Source: Biostraticola tofi | Lineage (GTDB): Bacteria; Pseudomonadota; Gammaproteobacteria; Enterobacterales; Enterobacteriaceae | Direction of reading: 5' to 3' | Assembly (NCBI RefSeq): GCF_004343195.1 | Contig: NZ_SMCR01000013.1 | Location: 1 to 64,000 of the forward strand | DNA: 64,000 bases | In this document: one piece after another, positions 1 to 8,313 of the stretch | How positions within the stretch are numbered: the stretch's first letter is position 1 | Layout of the letters: each line of letters opens with the position of its first letter | Notes under the pieces: generated by a model | The model's input: the letters and a program-made list of their open reading frames with translations, nothing else | Told to the model about the DNA's origin: nothing | Database searches by the model: none | Position numbers and translations under genes: made by a program

Positions 1-156
1 TATCTGTTCAGAACACTGTCAGAAGTCCGCGTGCTAACAGAAGACTGGCGCACAGAATATAACGAAGAACGCCCGCATAGCTCACTGGGTGATATCCCAC
101 CTGTTATCTATGCGAGGGAAAAACTGGCCGGAGATCCTCATTGGCGGTGGTACTAA
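1..156 (+). mobile_element. 3' end of an IS3-family transposase (OrfB), truncated by window edge
   Basis: Frame 1 is open from the first base to a TAA at 154-156. It encodes the C-terminal tail of an rve-type (DDE) integrase: the stretch [15 protein letters not shown] is the hallmark end of IS3-family OrfB proteins, where the glutamate-rich helix closes the catalytic core. Only about 51 residues are visible, so the IS may be complete or broken to the left. Bases 160-173 (CCGGAGGGACTACA) just after the stop look like the right terminal inverted repeat, giving a likely IS end near 173. The subgroup is uncertain. Confidence 0.85.
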
Positions 157-159
157 AAA

Positions 160-173
160 CCGGAGGGACTACA
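160..173. repeat. Putative right inverted repeat of the IS3-family element
   Basis: CCGGAGGGACTACA follows the transposase stop by 3 bases. Read inward on the other strand it starts TGTAGTCC, and IS3-family ends usually begin with TG. The left partner lies outside the window, so the assignment rests on position and the terminal CA. Confidence 0.45.
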
Positions 174-232
174 GGGGTAAGTAAGGCAATGCTTTGGCTT
201 ACAATAGATTTTCAGATAAATAGGAGAAAATT

Positions 233-709
233 ATGTCAATTATAATGGATATTATTTCCGTTGTTGGTTCTGGAGTTTCGATATCGGGTATAACTCTCAA
301 AGATCTAATCAAAAAAAATCCTAACAAAATTGAAATTGAAAGATACATAAAATTTCTTGAGCCAAAAAAAGTTTTAACATCACCATTTGATGATGAGATT
401 CTTCCCGCAGTAATTAAAAGTTTAGAGGAAATAAAGAAAGAAACGGAAGGTTTTCGTCTGAAATGCAATGATGACTCAGTTTCATTAGTTCTTTTACATT
501 TAATTTTGATTATGAGTGAAGAACTTATGAATCTGTATAAGCTTTCCAGCCTTAGTGATGGTAATGTAAAAATGTATAAAAGTTTGCAAAGGGTTAGGGT
601 CAAGTTTGCGCAAGCACTTGCTATGCTCTGCAGCGCATATGATATCGATATAACTCATTCTGCACTTTCAACATTCATATTGGATTTGGGCTACAAACAT
701 CGTAGCTAA
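233..709 (+). CDS. Orphan hypothetical protein of the accessory island (158 aa)
   Basis: A complete small gene with a good ribosome site (AGGAGA at 222-227) ahead of ATG 233. Its AT-rich codon use matches the neighbouring island genes, not the chromosome. The product has a short hydrophobic Gly/Ser/Ile N-terminus (about residues 6-20) and is otherwise predicted helical. A segment around residues 41-70 (FLEPKKVL, then PFDDE, then a helix with ...SLEEIKKE) faintly recalls the 'LEDRRVL...Y..E...SV..IR' pattern of a family annotated only as DUF6650; this is a weak resemblance from memory. No enzymatic motif or signal peptide is evident. It lies between an IS and the ABC-3C operon, convergent to that operon with a shared hairpin between them, so it may be independent cargo. 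Confidence 0.7.
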   Translation: MSIIMDIISVVGSGVSISGITLKDLIKKNPNKIEIERYIKFLEPKKVLTSPFDDEILPAVIKSLEEIKKETEGFRLKCNDDSVSLVLLHLILIMSEELMNLYKLSSLSDGNVKMYKSLQRVRVKFAQALAMLCSAYDIDITHSALSTFILDLGYKHRS

Positions 710-713
710 TCAG

Positions 714-755
714 CTAAGGAGGCACTATAAATGGAAACTTATAGTGCCTCCTTAG
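714..755 (+). terminator. Long perfect hairpin between convergent genes
   Basis: A 17-bp perfect stem (CTAAGGAGGCACTATAA at 714-730, complement at 739-755) with an 8-base loop, followed on the plus strand by six T at 761-766. It sits just after the orphan gene stop (709) and before the end of the ABC ATPase gene (786). It is best read as a terminator for the plus-strand gene that may also stop minus-strand transcripts. Confidence 0.8.
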
Positions 756-785
756 AGAGATTTTTTAGATTGTTCTATCGGTTTT

Positions 786-2603
786 CTAATTGAAATGGAT
801 TAATCCGTAATCGCCTCTAAGTTCATTATCAACAAGCTTGAAGTTCTCCATTTCTCTTTCAAGCCAGTAAGACTCCTCTATATGTTCGAGTAATATTATT
901 TGAAAACCACCATGAGATTTCATTTTTTCAATAAAGGAATTAATCTCATTGAGAGCTGCATCAAGGCTTGCAAAATCATCAGTTTTTCTCCCACCAGTGC
1001 TGAAATATGGGGTGCTTGGTTGATCTATTACTAAAAATCTTGGAACCCATCGTACATTTCTTTCTCTTACTAACTCATGGAGTGCAAGAAAATAAGCTAC
1101 ATGTACATACATGTAGTTAGAGGCACTCCCTATATCGATCATTTTCTCTACTTGATTTTTATTGACTAAGTCTAGAGTTTTTTTCCCTTTATTAACTATT
1201 GGAGTTGCATCCTCAAATCCTTTAAGAGGCATCCTTGAAAGGGTTTGTTTAATTTTGTCATTAAGTAAACTCAGCGTATATTCTTTAAATATATTATTGT
1301 CTTTTACTTTACCCTCTAATTCATCTATTTTACTTGTTATACTCTCTATGCTTTCAGTGTAGTCATGCTTAGGTATAACATCAACTCTTTTGACTTCAGA
1401 ACTTAGCTCACCAATGAAACGATATAAAGCACTTGGGGTTATGTTTTCATTACTGAGCAAGCTTAGTTTTTTACTTAGCAATGATATTTTTGATTCTATT
1501 TCTTTTTTCTTTTCATGAGTCTTAGAGATAAGCGAGTTTTTACCTTTCTGTGCTATAGCCTTTTTTATTTCTAAACTTTGATTCAAAAGTGATTTTACAA
1601 TAGAATAAATGTTTTCTGTATATATAATATTATTGTAATTATCATCTAAATATTTGGCGATCAATAATGAGTCTTGGTTTTCTTTCAAGAATTTTTTATA
1701 TTCTGTGCTTGTTTCAATATAGTCATTGATATCTGAAAGTTCTTTATTTAAAGTGAAATATTCTTTTTCTAATCTTATTCTTTCGTTAATCTCCGGGATT
1801 TCATTTATATCTTTGTAACTAATAATCGTTTTTAAATGATCAAGTTTATCACCTACCGTAGGCTCTTGATTATTACTTCTCGCTAAACCAAGATGATATG
1901 CTCTATCATAAAGAGATTCTATTTCATTCTCAAAGTTAACATAGGAATCCTTACTTGCTGATTGTTTATATTCAATTCGCGCAAGGTTTCTTTGTAGTTC
2001 CTCCAGCCGAGTTCTCATTATCATTGTTTCGGCATGTTCACTCCCCAGTGCCATATCAAAAGTTCGGTCAATGCGTTCTCTTGTTTTTAAATCGGAAATT
2101 TTCGAGTAAAGGTGCTCAGAAGATGTCAGTGTGGTTTGATCTATGAAGCAATGGGGAATGAAGTATCTATATGAGATCTTTGAACCTTGTTGAATAAATC
2201 TACCACCATATGGGATTTTTAGAGAGCTATTAATACCAAATTCATAATTTAAATGTTCTTTCAAAACGTTTTTCTTTAAATTATTAATCGGAGTTTCAGG
2301 AATTTCTCCATTTTTATCAAAATAAACGAAATCGTCTTCTTCATAGTGTGTGGCTTTTCTACAAATAGTATGATATTTACCATTTAAATTGAATCTAATG
2401 CCATACCAGTTGACAAAATTGTCTACATTTGTTTTAGATATTCCATCAGATGACGAAGATAATAAACAGTAATCAATAATAGACAATATTGATGATTTTC
2501 CTTTACCTGAGTCACCAGTTATAACATTTACTTTGTTTTCTTCAAGTTCAAAATTTCGTAAGGTTTTATTTGTTTGCCATATTAATATATTTGTAATCTG
2601 CAT
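786..2603 (-). CDS. DUF3732-type ABC ATPase, ATPase component of a predicted ABC-3C system
   Basis: A predicted ABC/SMC-like ATPase of about 605 aa. Seen: an N-terminal P-loop GDSGKGKSS at about residues 30-38; a long middle region rich in charged heptad-like helices (coiled-coil arms); a conserved block near GSASNYMYVHVAYFLALHE that serves as the signature region; a Walker-B-like VIDQPSTPYF near 525-533; and an H-loop-like LLEH near 570. The IDQPS..YF form with an SN..Y..H signature is typical of DUF3732. Such ATPases are the shared subunit of the ABC three-component systems predicted by comparative genomics to act in biological conflict. Start: I prefer ATG 2603, which overlaps the previous gene's stop as TAATG and has GGAG upstream, over an in-frame ATG at 2621. 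AT-rich, last gene of a three-gene operon. Confidence 0.85.
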   Translation of the reverse strand: MQITNILIWQTNKTLRNFELEENKVNVITGDSGKGKSSILSIIDYCLLSSSSDGISKTNVDNFVNWYGIRFNLNGKYHTICRKATHYEEDDFVYFDKNGEIPETPINNLKKNVLKEHLNYEFGINSSLKIPYGGRFIQQGSKISYRYFIPHCFIDQTTLTSSEHLYSKISDLKTRERIDRTFDMALGSEHAETMIMRTRLEELQRNLARIEYKQSASKDSYVNFENEIESLYDRAYHLGLARSNNQEPTVGDKLDHLKTIISYKDINEIPEINERIRLEKEYFTLNKELSDINDYIETSTEYKKFLKENQDSLLIAKYLDDNYNNIIYTENIYSIVKSLLNQSLEIKKAIAQKGKNSLISKTHEKKKEIESKISLLSKKLSLLSNENITPSALYRFIGELSSEVKRVDVIPKHDYTESIESITSKIDELEGKVKDNNIFKEYTLSLLNDKIKQTLSRMPLKGFEDATPIVNKGKKTLDLVNKNQVEKMIDIGSASNYMYVHVAYFLALHELVRERNVRWVPRFLVIDQPSTPYFSTGGRKTDDFASLDAALNEINSFIEKMKSHGGFQIILLEHIEESYWLEREMENFKLVDNELRGDYGLIHFN

Positions 2604-3049
2604 TATAATCTCACTCCACAAATATCGTATATATTGTGTGGTTCATCTAACATTAAATGTGCAATATTTAAAGATGCGGCCTGTATCTTTACAGCTCTCT
2701 TTCCAATAACAGTGACTGCATCATCAGAGATCAATTTTTTTCTAAAAATTAAGTGACCTTCAACTAATTCTGCTATACCATTTTCTATACATAGAGAAAC
2801 ACAGTTTATCGAAGATGGTAAGAAGTTATAATATCTTTTATTTGCAGCTACTAATAGTTCGGGTTTTGTTAATAATATATCTTGAAGAGATGTAATATTA
2901 GTTCTCTTGTGTGCTAAGTAATCTAAACTTCTTTTATGAAAAATTATTGGCAAAACTATCATGGCTTTACTTAATGCCATTTCATGTGTTATTGATAACA
3001 CTTCTTGTATGGAAAAAACACCCAATAACTCATTATTATATATTTTCAT
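2603..3049 (-). CDS. ABC-3C system middle component
   Basis: A 148-aa protein encoded between the putative effector and the ABC ATPase. Its ATG overlaps the effector stop (ATGA, 3046-3049) and its TAA overlaps the ATPase ATG, which implies tight translational coupling and a fixed subunit ratio. It has no catalytic motif, signal peptide or membrane segment. The start MKIYNNELLGVFSIQEVL followed by mixed alpha/beta sequence is in keeping with the small 'middle component' proteins that bridge ATPase and effector in ABC-3C loci. The specific middle-component family cannot be decided by eye. The call depends mainly on its position and size. Confidence 0.7.
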   Translation of the reverse strand: MKIYNNELLGVFSIQEVLSITHEMALSKAMIVLPIIFHKRSLDYLAHKRTNITSLQDILLTKPELLVAANKRYYNFLPSSINCVSLCIENGIAELVEGHLIFRKKLISDDAVTVIGKRAVKIQAASLNIAHLMLDEPHNIYDICGVRL

Positions 3050-4209
3050 TTATAGATAGACTCCCAATGTTGAAGCCATCCAATTGTTGGTTTATCTGAC
3101 AATAGCAAAAATGTTCCAGTAGCCATAGACCTTGGCAATTTGTTATTTTCAAGTAAAATATCACATTTAACTGCCAATCCAGCATAAAGAGATAGAGCTA
3201 TATTTTGATGTTCCTCATTTATTTCTGTATAACAAGTTCTCATATATGCTGTTAAATGCTGAGATTGCCATTCATCAAACGCTTTTTGATATATTAATTT
3301 TTCTTCATGTGCAGTCAAGTCACCAATACTCTGTAATTCTTGAATGAAAGCATCAGTTTTCGCCATTTCATTGATGTATTTGACGATTGCATCAACATTC
3401 AAATCCAAATCTTGAAGCTGTTTATAGGAGATTTTAGACTCAACATTGGTTGGATATGCGGATTCAAATTCATAGTATTGATCAAAGTTGTTGATGCAGT
3501 TTCTGGATATTTGGATGATTCTATCTACCGCAAGTTTATTTCGTAAATCATCATAGCTTATATTTATTTTAGTGTGATTTTTTACCAATGTATATTTGTA
3601 TTCAAAAAATGCCCCTGATATATCATGAAAAACATCTGATATTTTATCTTCAGGAATAGCAAATGTTTTGAGCAAGGTCTTTATTTGTTCTATTATGCGA
3701 TCTTCACCATGCTGAAAACTTATGCTATTAAATAATAGTTTTAAAATACCCTCGGGGACGGCGTTAATAGTAGAGATATATTTGTAAAGATCATCATTAT
3801 GATTTTTGTGCTCTTGAAATATTATTTTTATTTCATCTATTATCTTCTGTATATTCTTAGTGTCGCTGGCTAAGAGTTGAACTAAACCACTTTCTAAGGT
3901 AATCCCTTTATTAGTATAAAAAATAAGACTAATATCTTTGTCGTCTATTATTTTTATCGCCTCTGACCAATTATATAAGGTTTTCCATAAATCAATATCT
4001 TTATTTGTTATGTTAGACTTGTTAATTGAATGCTTGACTTGGATAAAGGTTTTTTGTCCTTCAATATTCTCCAGATGGAGATCGTCATAGACTTCTATTC
4101 CTATGTTTTCCCCTGGTTTAAGTTCTAAGGCATGTTTTAGAGCAACATAATCTTGATAGGTAAAACCTATCGAATTTTTATCGGCATTTGTTTTTTCAAA
4201 GAAATCCAT
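3046..4209 (-). CDS. ABC-3C effector with N-terminal REase/Cap4-like nuclease domain
   Basis: First gene of the operon, about 387 aa. The N-terminus carries a restriction-endonuclease-fold pattern: GFTYQD (about 15-20), IEVYDD (about 38-43), then TFIQVKH (about 54-60). The spaced acidic residues and the QxK triad match PD-(D/E)xK nucleases of the Cap4/DUF4297 kind, predicted to cut double-stranded DNA. The remaining roughly 300 residues are helical and are expected to hold the ABC-3C C-terminal domain that contacts the middle component. Start: ATG 4209 is preferred; a TTG at 4236 and a GTG at 4221 extend the frame but lack better ribosome sites. AT-rich like its partners. Nuclease activity is inferred, not shown. 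Confidence 0.75.
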   Translation of the reverse strand: MDFFEKTNADKNSIGFTYQDYVALKHALELKPGENIGIEVYDDLHLENIEGQKTFIQVKHSINKSNITNKDIDLWKTLYNWSEAIKIIDDKDISLIFYTNKGITLESGLVQLLASDTKNIQKIIDEIKIIFQEHKNHNDDLYKYISTINAVPEGILKLLFNSISFQHGEDRIIEQIKTLLKTFAIPEDKISDVFHDISGAFFEYKYTLVKNHTKINISYDDLRNKLAVDRIIQISRNCINNFDQYYEFESAYPTNVESKISYKQLQDLDLNVDAIVKYINEMAKTDAFIQELQSIGDLTAHEEKLIYQKAFDEWQSQHLTAYMRTCYTEINEEHQNIALSLYAGLAVKCDILLENNKLPRSMATGTFLLLSDKPTIGWLQHWESIYK

Positions 4210-4317
4210 ATGATAGCCCACTGAGGAAACAAGCAAAGAATGAATAAAAAAACATCAGTAAATTATTTTCACCATATCAAACACTAAAAGCATATGGAAG
4301 CACCCGTATCATAGTTT

Positions 4318-4329
4318 AGTTATATAACT
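4318..4329. promoter_or_regulatory. Palindrome upstream of the ABC-3C operon
   Basis: AGTTATATAACT is a perfect 12-bp palindrome about 110 bp upstream of the effector start, within the AT-rich gap 4210-4501 that must hold the operon promoter. It could be an operator, but no regulator gene is visible in the window. In such AT-rich DNA a short palindrome can also occur by chance. Confidence 0.25.
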
Positions 4330-4501
4330 TTATGTTTTTATACTGGTTTTATATACATATCATGCTTTGCATAACAGAAGGAGGGTATAGCTACTAAGCA
4401 TTCTGATGTAACATCGGAATTTAAAAATGATATAAGGGGCACAATAAGGATACGGGCAATTTCAAGCCATCCCTGGCTTTCTTGCTAACTCCCAATGTTA
4501 G

Positions 4502-5641
4502 TCAGGCAGCAATAGCTTTAAATTTTTGAGCAGTGACGTAATCACCCCACCACTGCATAAGAACCATTCGTTCAGCAAGATACTCCGCACGATTATACGC
4601 TGCGATGATTTCATCTTTTTTCGAGTGGGCAAGAGCTGCTTCAAGAACTTCGGTTCTGAACTTACCGGACTCTTCTGCTGCTGTTCTTGCAATGGAACGC
4701 ATACCGTGCGCTACCAGTTCGCCACCAAACCCCATACGGATGATCGCTGCATTAGCTGTTTGTTCATGCATATGGCTAAGAGGAGCTTTTATGCTGGGGA
4801 AAATCCACTCCCCGTGCCTACTGATTGGTTCCATTGATTTGAGTATTCGTATGGCCTCTTTGCTCAGTGGAACCTTATGGGGATTTTTCATCTTCATGAA
4901 CTCTGCGGGAATGTTCCACATACCATTATCAATATCTATATCCACCCATCTGACACGAACAGCTTCGCCCGGACGAACCCAGGTCAACAATTGCCATTCT
5001 ATCAGCATACGTGTTTCCAGACGGACTGAGGCATTAGCTAAGGAAGCCATAAATCTTGGCAGTTCGCTGGGGGGAAGGGCAGGCATATTTTGCTTTTTGG
5101 GCTTACTGAAACGTTGACCGAGATTGTCAGCAGGGTTGAACTCAATGAGTTCCTCAGTAGCTGCATAGCGGAAAATTTCATTTAGTCGTGAAATAATTCG
5201 CCGTAGGGTTTCCAGAACACCACGCTGCTCAATAGGATCAAGATGCTGCTTTAGTAGCTTAGGGCGTATTTCTTTGATTGGGACGTTCCCTAGACCGGGA
5301 AAGATGTTCCGTTCAAGGCTACGCCAGATATCTTCGGCATGGTCTTTTGAGATGCCAGAGGTCTTTACCTTCTCATCTAACCACTTCCGAGCAACGGCTT
5401 GTAGCGTATGTTCAGTAGCATCCTTTAATGCATTAGCTTTATAGCTGTTATGGACTTGTGGATCGATGCCGTTGGCAAGCAAGTATAGATATTCATCACG
5501 TAAAGCTCTTGATCTTGCCAATGTAAGGTGCGGATAGGTCCCAAGACTCATTTCTGTGCGCTTTTTAGTCACTGGCACTGCATACCTGAAATACCAGTTT
5601 TTCTTGCCACCCTTAGAGAGGGGAGCAATTCGTAGAGTCAA
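4502..5641 (-). CDS. P4-type tyrosine integrase, 5' end apparently frameshifted
   Basis: A site-specific recombinase that would insert and excise the island at ssrA. Numbered from the TTG at 5641, the catalytic residues are visible: R223 in WVRPGEA, the lysine region around MKMKNPHK, H312/R315 in HGMR, H339 in ALAHS and the nucleophile Y349 in AAYNRAEY. The core is therefore intact. Reading this frame upstream gives the expected family N-terminus (KLTDTEIKSTKPSDKEI...) but no ATG; the only good ATG (5730) is out of frame by one base across an A-run (T-run 5722-5725 on the plus strand). Either translation starts at an alternative codon such as TTG 5641, giving 379 aa, or the gene is frameshifted. 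Its 5' end faces ssrA, the normal arrangement for an integrase at its att site. Confidence 0.85.
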   Translation of the reverse strand: MTLRIAPLSKGGKKNWYFRYAVPVTKKRTEMSLGTYPHLTLARSRALRDEYLYLLANGIDPQVHNSYKANALKDATEHTLQAVARKWLDEKVKTSGISKDHAEDIWRSLERNIFPGLGNVPIKEIRPKLLKQHLDPIEQRGVLETLRRIISRLNEIFRYAATEELIEFNPADNLGQRFSKPKKQNMPALPPSELPRFMASLANASVRLETRMLIEWQLLTWVRPGEAVRVRWVDIDIDNGMWNIPAEFMKMKNPHKVPLSKEAIRILKSMEPISRHGEWIFPSIKAPLSHMHEQTANAAIIRMGFGGELVAHGMRSIARTAAEESGKFRTEVLEAALAHSKKDEIIAAYNRAEYLAERMVLMQWWGDYVTAQKFKAIAA

Positions 5642-5730
5642 GCCCTCACCGTCAAATAAGTTGATTTCTTTGTCCGAAGGTTTGGTGCTTTTGATTTCAG
5701 TATCCGTGAGTTTTTTGCGAGTTTTGCCAT
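5642..5730 (-). pseudogene. Out-of-frame 5' segment of the integrase gene
   Basis: From ATG 5730 the minus strand reads MAKLAKN and then reaches a stop just before the integrase frame begins. One additional A in the run at 5722-5725 would give MAKTRKKLTDTEIKSTKPSD, the usual start of P4-type integrases, joined in frame to the rest. This looks like a single-base deletion, or a sequencing error in a homopolymer. Upstream, 5731-5778 has several GGACCC/GGGTCC repeats that could be protein-binding sites of the int promoter. Confidence 0.6.
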
Positions 5731-5827
5731 TTTGGGACCCTCAAGTTTTGGACCCTTTGCGTTGGGTCCCAAAAAGGGTGCCATAACGAGTAGCTTCTAG
5801 CAATTCTCGGTAGACTAATATAGACGT

Positions 5828-5861
5828 AAAAAAGCCCGCAAGGCTGGTTCCAAGCGGGCTT
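5828..5861 (-). terminator. ssrA: Rho-independent terminator of ssrA
   Basis: On the minus strand a stem AAGCCCGC ... GCGGGCTT with a loop of about 15 bases is followed by a run of T, about 35 bases beyond the CCA end of the tmRNA gene. It lies between ssrA and the integrase, so the island did not remove the tmRNA terminator. Confidence 0.8.
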
Positions 5862-5895
5862 AGTAGATTTTACTAGACTTCGGTAAAACAGAATT

Positions 5896-6277
5896 TGGTG
5901 GAGCTGGCGGGATTTGAACCCGCGTCCGGAATTTCTACATCCTCGGTACTACATGCTTAGTCCAATCATTACATTCGCCTGGCAGCTGCGGATGGACACG
6001 CTACTGACAAACTAGCCTGATTGAGTTTAACGCTTCAGCCCCAGGCAGGACATCCACGCGATCTCTTTTGGGTTTGACCTCTCTTGATCCCCGTCCTAAG
6101 AGCGGAGGCTAGGGAGAGAGGGAGCGTTCAGTTTCTTAGGCTGATTAAGCTGCTAAAGCAGCACGTTCGAATTGCGAGTCGTTTGCAATTATTTTTTTTG
6201 AGGCTTTTTACGAGGCCAGCCTCACCTCGGCATGCACCTTGGGTTTCGTCAATCCCGTCGAATCCAGAATCAGCCCC
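5896..6277 (-). ncRNA. ssrA: Transfer-messenger RNA
   Basis: tmRNA rescues stalled ribosomes with SmpB. The minus strand begins GGGGCTGATTCTGGATTCGA (6277 down), the canonical 5' end, and finishes with the T-arm/acceptor GGGTTCAAATCCCGCCAGC and an encoded CCA at 5896-5898. Blocks for pseudoknots and the AGCCTCCGCTC and GAGATCGCGTGGA motifs are conserved. The tag frame (6186-6145) reads ANDSQFERAALAA then TAA, longer than the ANDENYALAA of E. coli but with the same ALAA degron end. The 3' end is the probable attachment site of the neighbouring island. Confidence 0.97.
6145..6186 (-). CDS. ssrA: tmRNA proteolysis-tag reading frame
   Basis: The resume codon GCA (6186-6184) opens a 13-codon tag, A N D S Q F E R A A L A A, ended by TAA. 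The AND start (SspB contact) and the LAA end (ClpXP/ClpAP recognition) are conserved. The middle is three residues longer than the E. coli tag and carries an arginine. Confidence 0.85.
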   Translation of the reverse strand, partial: ANDSQFERAALAA

Positions 6278-6323
6278 AAGTTGTTAATTTCATTATAGCA
6301 AACTAAGCACATCACGGCAAATG

Positions 6324-6806
6324 CTAACGGTTGGCGTGTTTCATGATGCGTTCTTTGCTGACCTGCCATTCCCGATCTTTGATGTCGGTACGTTTGTCGA
6401 ACTCTTTCTTACCTTTGGCTACGCCAATTTTGACCTTGACCCAGGCATTTTTCCAGTAAAGCGACAGGGCAACGACGGTATAGCCGTCACGGTTGACGCG
6501 ACCAAACAGCGTAGCCAGCTCACGCTGGTTAAGCAGCAATTTGCGGGTCCGCATGGGTTCGCAGACAACATGTGATGATGCCACGGTCAGCGGCTGGAAA
6601 GTGGCGCCGAACAGATAGGCCTCACCGTCTTTGAGCACCACGTAGCTGTCACTGATGTTGGCTTTGCCAGCACGGAGTGATTTGACTTCCCATCCCTGCA
6701 AAGAGAGTCCGGCTTCATACTCTTGCTCGATGAAATATTCATGCCGGGCACGTTTGTTTTGAGCAATGGTGGCCGAACCGGGTTTGTGTGCTTTTTTCTT
6801 TGTCAT
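6324..6806 (-). CDS. smpB: SsrA-binding protein SmpB
   Basis: A 160-aa protein that binds tmRNA and places it in the A site of stalled ribosomes. The full family signature is present: [21 protein letters not shown], the [14 protein letters not shown] strand, and a basic C-terminal tail ([17 protein letters not shown]...) that enters the mRNA channel. Length equals that of E. coli SmpB. It is transcribed toward ssrA, about 45 bases upstream of it, the standard arrangement in enterobacteria. The start at 6806 (MTKKKAHK) is the conserved one. Confidence 0.97.
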   Translation of the reverse strand: MTKKKAHKPGSATIAQNKRARHEYFIEQEYEAGLSLQGWEVKSLRAGKANISDSYVVLKDGEAYLFGATFQPLTVASSHVVCEPMRTRKLLLNQRELATLFGRVNRDGYTVVALSLYWKNAWVKVKIGVAKGKKEFDKRTDIKDREWQVSKERIMKHANR

Positions 6807-6965
6807 AATGCGAAATATTATACAGTTATGTGGTGGAAATTAAATGGTTTCATCACTTAGTCGGTCAAATTTCGGCAGTTATGCGCCAAACAGCACAGAA
6901 CAGCATTTTTATCTCAACACATATAAATGATAATATTAGTCAGTACAGACAAGACAGGACAGCTT

Positions 6966-7400
6966 ATGCCCCATATTAATCGCTCCGCATTGGTACCTTA
7001 CAGTTCGGAGCAAATGTTCGCTTTGGTCAATGACATTGGTTCCTACCCTGAATTTATACCTGGCTGCACTGCCAGCCGGGTGCTGGGCAAGGAGGGCAAT
7101 GAACTGACCGCCCAGATGGCGGTGTCCAAGGCGGGCATCAGTAAAACGTTTACTACCCGCAATGTCATCACTGACAACCAAAGTATTGTCATGCGACTGG
7201 TAGAAGGCCCATTTCAATCTTTTGCCGGCGGCTGGCGTTTTACCACCCTAAGCCCTGAAGCCTGCAAGGTTGAATTCGATTTAACCTTCGAATTTAAAAA
7301 TAAACTGATTGAGCTAGCCTTCGGGCACATCTTCAAAGAAATGGCCAACAGCATGGTCCAGGCGTTTACCCAACGGGCCAAAGAGGTCTACAGTGCCTGA
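6966..7400 (+). CDS. ratA: RatA/Coq10-family (START domain) protein
   Basis: A 144-aa START-like protein. E. coli RatA was described as a toxin that blocks 70S ribosome association; homologues also relate to Coq10 quinone-binding proteins. Diagnostic segments are the [20 protein letters not shown]-terminus, [13 protein letters not shown] and [13 protein letters not shown] take ATG 6966 ([12 protein letters not shown]) rather than the in-frame ATG 6927, because homology begins there. It overlaps the next gene by 8 bases, forming the usual ratA-rnfH pair divergent from smpB. Confidence 0.93.
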   Translation: MPHINRSALVPYSSEQMFALVNDIGSYPEFIPGCTASRVLGKEGNELTAQMAVSKAGISKTFTTRNVITDNQSIVMRLVEGPFQSFAGGWRFTTLSPEACKVEFDLTFEFKNKLIELAFGHIFKEMANSMVQAFTQRAKEVYSA

Positions 7401-7677
7401 GATCCACGTTGAGGTGGTCTATGCCTTGCCCGAGAAACAGTATTTACGCAAAGTGGTGCTGGAGGAGGGGAGTACGCTGGAACAGGCTATCAAAGCCTCA
7501 GGGCTGCTAACTCAACGCCGCGACATCAGTTTGGCAACCAATAAGGTCGGGATCTTCAGTCGCCCGGCCAAACTCGAAGACCAGGTGAATGACGGTGACC
7601 GGGTGGAAATTTATCGCCCGCTGCTGGTCGATCCCAAAGAGCTTCGACGTCAGCGCGCCGAGCGCACCAAAAAATAA
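7393..7677 (+). CDS. rnfH: RnfH family protein (RatB), ubiquitin-fold
   Basis: A 94-aa beta-grasp protein of unknown biochemical role, conserved after ratA and formerly listed as the antitoxin candidate RatB. The start is GTG 7393, inside the end of ratA. Conserved blocks [20 protein letters not shown] and [20 protein letters not shown] identify it. The overlap implies translational coupling. Confidence 0.93.
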   Translation: MPEIHVEVVYALPEKQYLRKVVLEEGSTLEQAIKASGLLTQRRDISLATNKVGIFSRPAKLEDQVNDGDRVEIYRPLLVDPKELRRQRAERTKK

Positions 7678-7849
7678 GGCTGTGAAGCGAAATCTACCGC
7701 TGTCGGTATGTTTCCCTGCTTTTCAGTTGGTGCAGCGGGCCTGCACCCCAGTTAAGGCCTTCGCTGAGTTAAAACGATACCATGCTGCGTACACACCATA
7801 TCGTTTTTCCTGCCTCATCGACCGGCATACCGCTTGGTTAAACCGTCAA

Positions 7850-8200
7850 TCAGCTGTCAGACTTGGCGTTTAGCGCACCTTTATTATCGATATGAATCAA
7901 AGTATCACTGCTGTCAAAGGTCAACGTAAGGGTCTGCTGGGAAATGGCTTCGTGGCCCGGTTGGCGGCGGAAAACGTAATACCAGGTATTTGAGCCAAAG
8001 GGATCCTGCAGCATTGACGTGCCGAGTGTATAGGCCACCTGTTGCTTATTCATGCCCGTATGGATCTTGGATACGTCAGCGGCGGTAAGGTAGTTGCCCT
8101 GATTAATATCCGGACGATAGACCACTCTTTCAAACATAGAACAACCGGCAGTCAGCATAAGTAGAACGGCAGCAGCAGCAGTCAACGTCTTACAGCTCAT
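7850..8200 (-). CDS. bamE: Outer-membrane assembly lipoprotein BamE (SmpA)
   Basis: A lipoprotein subunit of the BAM complex that folds beta-barrel proteins into the outer membrane. Residues 1-18 form a lipoprotein signal ending at the lipobox LTAGC; the mature part has the SmpA/OmlA fold ([30 protein letters not shown]). ATG 8200 is preferred because AAGGA lies 10 bases upstream and the signal peptide then has normal length. An in-frame ATG at 8224 would add eight residues. 116 aa against 113 in E. coli. Confidence 0.95.
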   Translation of the reverse strand: MSCKTLTAAAAVLLMLTAGCSMFERVVYRPDINQGNYLTAADVSKIHTGMNKQQVAYTLGTSMLQDPFGSNTWYYVFRRQPGHEAISQQTLTLTFDSSDTLIHIDNKGALNAKSDS

Positions 8201-8313
8201 AATAATCACATTCCTTTTAGGCATAGGATGCCGATGATAATAGACCTTGCGGGCGTTTGGAACCTCTACAAGGCTGATCTATGACCTCAGGAAGGTAAAA
8301 AAGTTGGCCTTTT

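Noticed and set aside
199-603. 134-codon minus-strand frame opposite the orphan island gene
   Set aside because: The plus-strand frame has a good AGGAGA site and balanced composition; the minus one is Ser/Ile/Phe-rich and lacks a ribosome site.
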